A DNA stretch of 5,589 nucleotides, taken from positions 1-5,589 of the forward strand of contig CAZMTK010000042.1 of the NCBI GenBank assembly GCA_964569245.1, given 5' to 3'. Of this stretch, positions 5,557 to 5,589 are shown one piece after another. The first letter of the stretch is position 1. Each line of letters opens with the position of its first letter. Origin of the DNA: JAAYTY01 sp964569245 (GTDB lineage Bacteria; Fermentibacterota; Fermentibacteria; Fermentibacterales; Fermentibacteraceae). The notes below the pieces were generated by a model. That model was given only the letters and a program-made list of their open reading frames with translations, made no database searches and had not been told where the DNA came from. Position numbers and translations under genes: made by a program.

Positions 5557-5589
5557 CTTCTCTGCAACAGAAAGCTGCTCAGGCTCTCA

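Noticed and set aside
5522..5589. ATG at 5522 open to the window end (MIEAIRQKVRGAF...) as the start of a next gene
   Set aside because: Only 22 codons are visible, there is no well-spaced SD, and the frame includes the 22-bp repeat. The evidence is too little to call it.

Overview
The window is GC-rich bacterial DNA, with good Shine-Dalgarno (SD) sequences before most genes and ATG/GTG starts. The secreted protein at 3553-5400 combines an FG-GAP/VCBS-type propeller with a C-terminal FlgD/T9SS-like Ig module. That style is typical of the FCB superphylum and related uncultured lineages (for example Fermentibacteria, Eisenbacteria or WOR-3-like genomes). The placement is inferred from architecture only; no marker gene is present.

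Layout. From 141 to 1570 a minus-strand three-gene cluster reads, in transcription order: a single-pass membrane protein with a DUF4177-like C-terminus (1570-1136), a DUF1232 membrane protein (1131-724, 4 nt after the previous stop) and a BamE/SmpA-like outer-membrane lipoprotein (617-141). A strong hairpin at 63-97 probably ends this transcript. From 1571 to 1930 lies a 360-nt divergent control region. From 1931 to 3439 on the plus strand is a sigma-54 activator with a CARF-like N-terminal sensor, a complete AAA+ domain and a Fis-type HTH. A 113-nt gap holding a near-perfect palindrome separates it from the secreted beta-propeller protein (3553-5400), which is followed by a terminator hairpin. 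A perfect 22-bp direct repeat lies near both window edges (34-55 and 5535-5556).

How the parts fit. The control region carries a minus-strand -24/-12 element (TGGCAT-N5-TTGCA, 1728-1713) pointing into the membrane/lipoprotein cluster. About 180-200 bp upstream of its predicted start site are two dyads, ACAAG-N4-CTTGT, exactly 20 bp apart (1877-1890 and 1897-1910). This is the layout expected of upstream activator sites for the sigma-54 activator encoded next door. The sequence therefore suggests a self-contained switch: a CARF-type ligand sensor (nucleotide or RNA-end ligand, unknown) binds the tandem dyads, activates sigma-54 transcription of an uncharacterised envelope operon, and may autoregulate, since the dyads lie just upstream of its own ATG. 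No CRISPR array, cas gene, rtcA/rtcB or known nuclease effector is visible, so the signal and output remain open.
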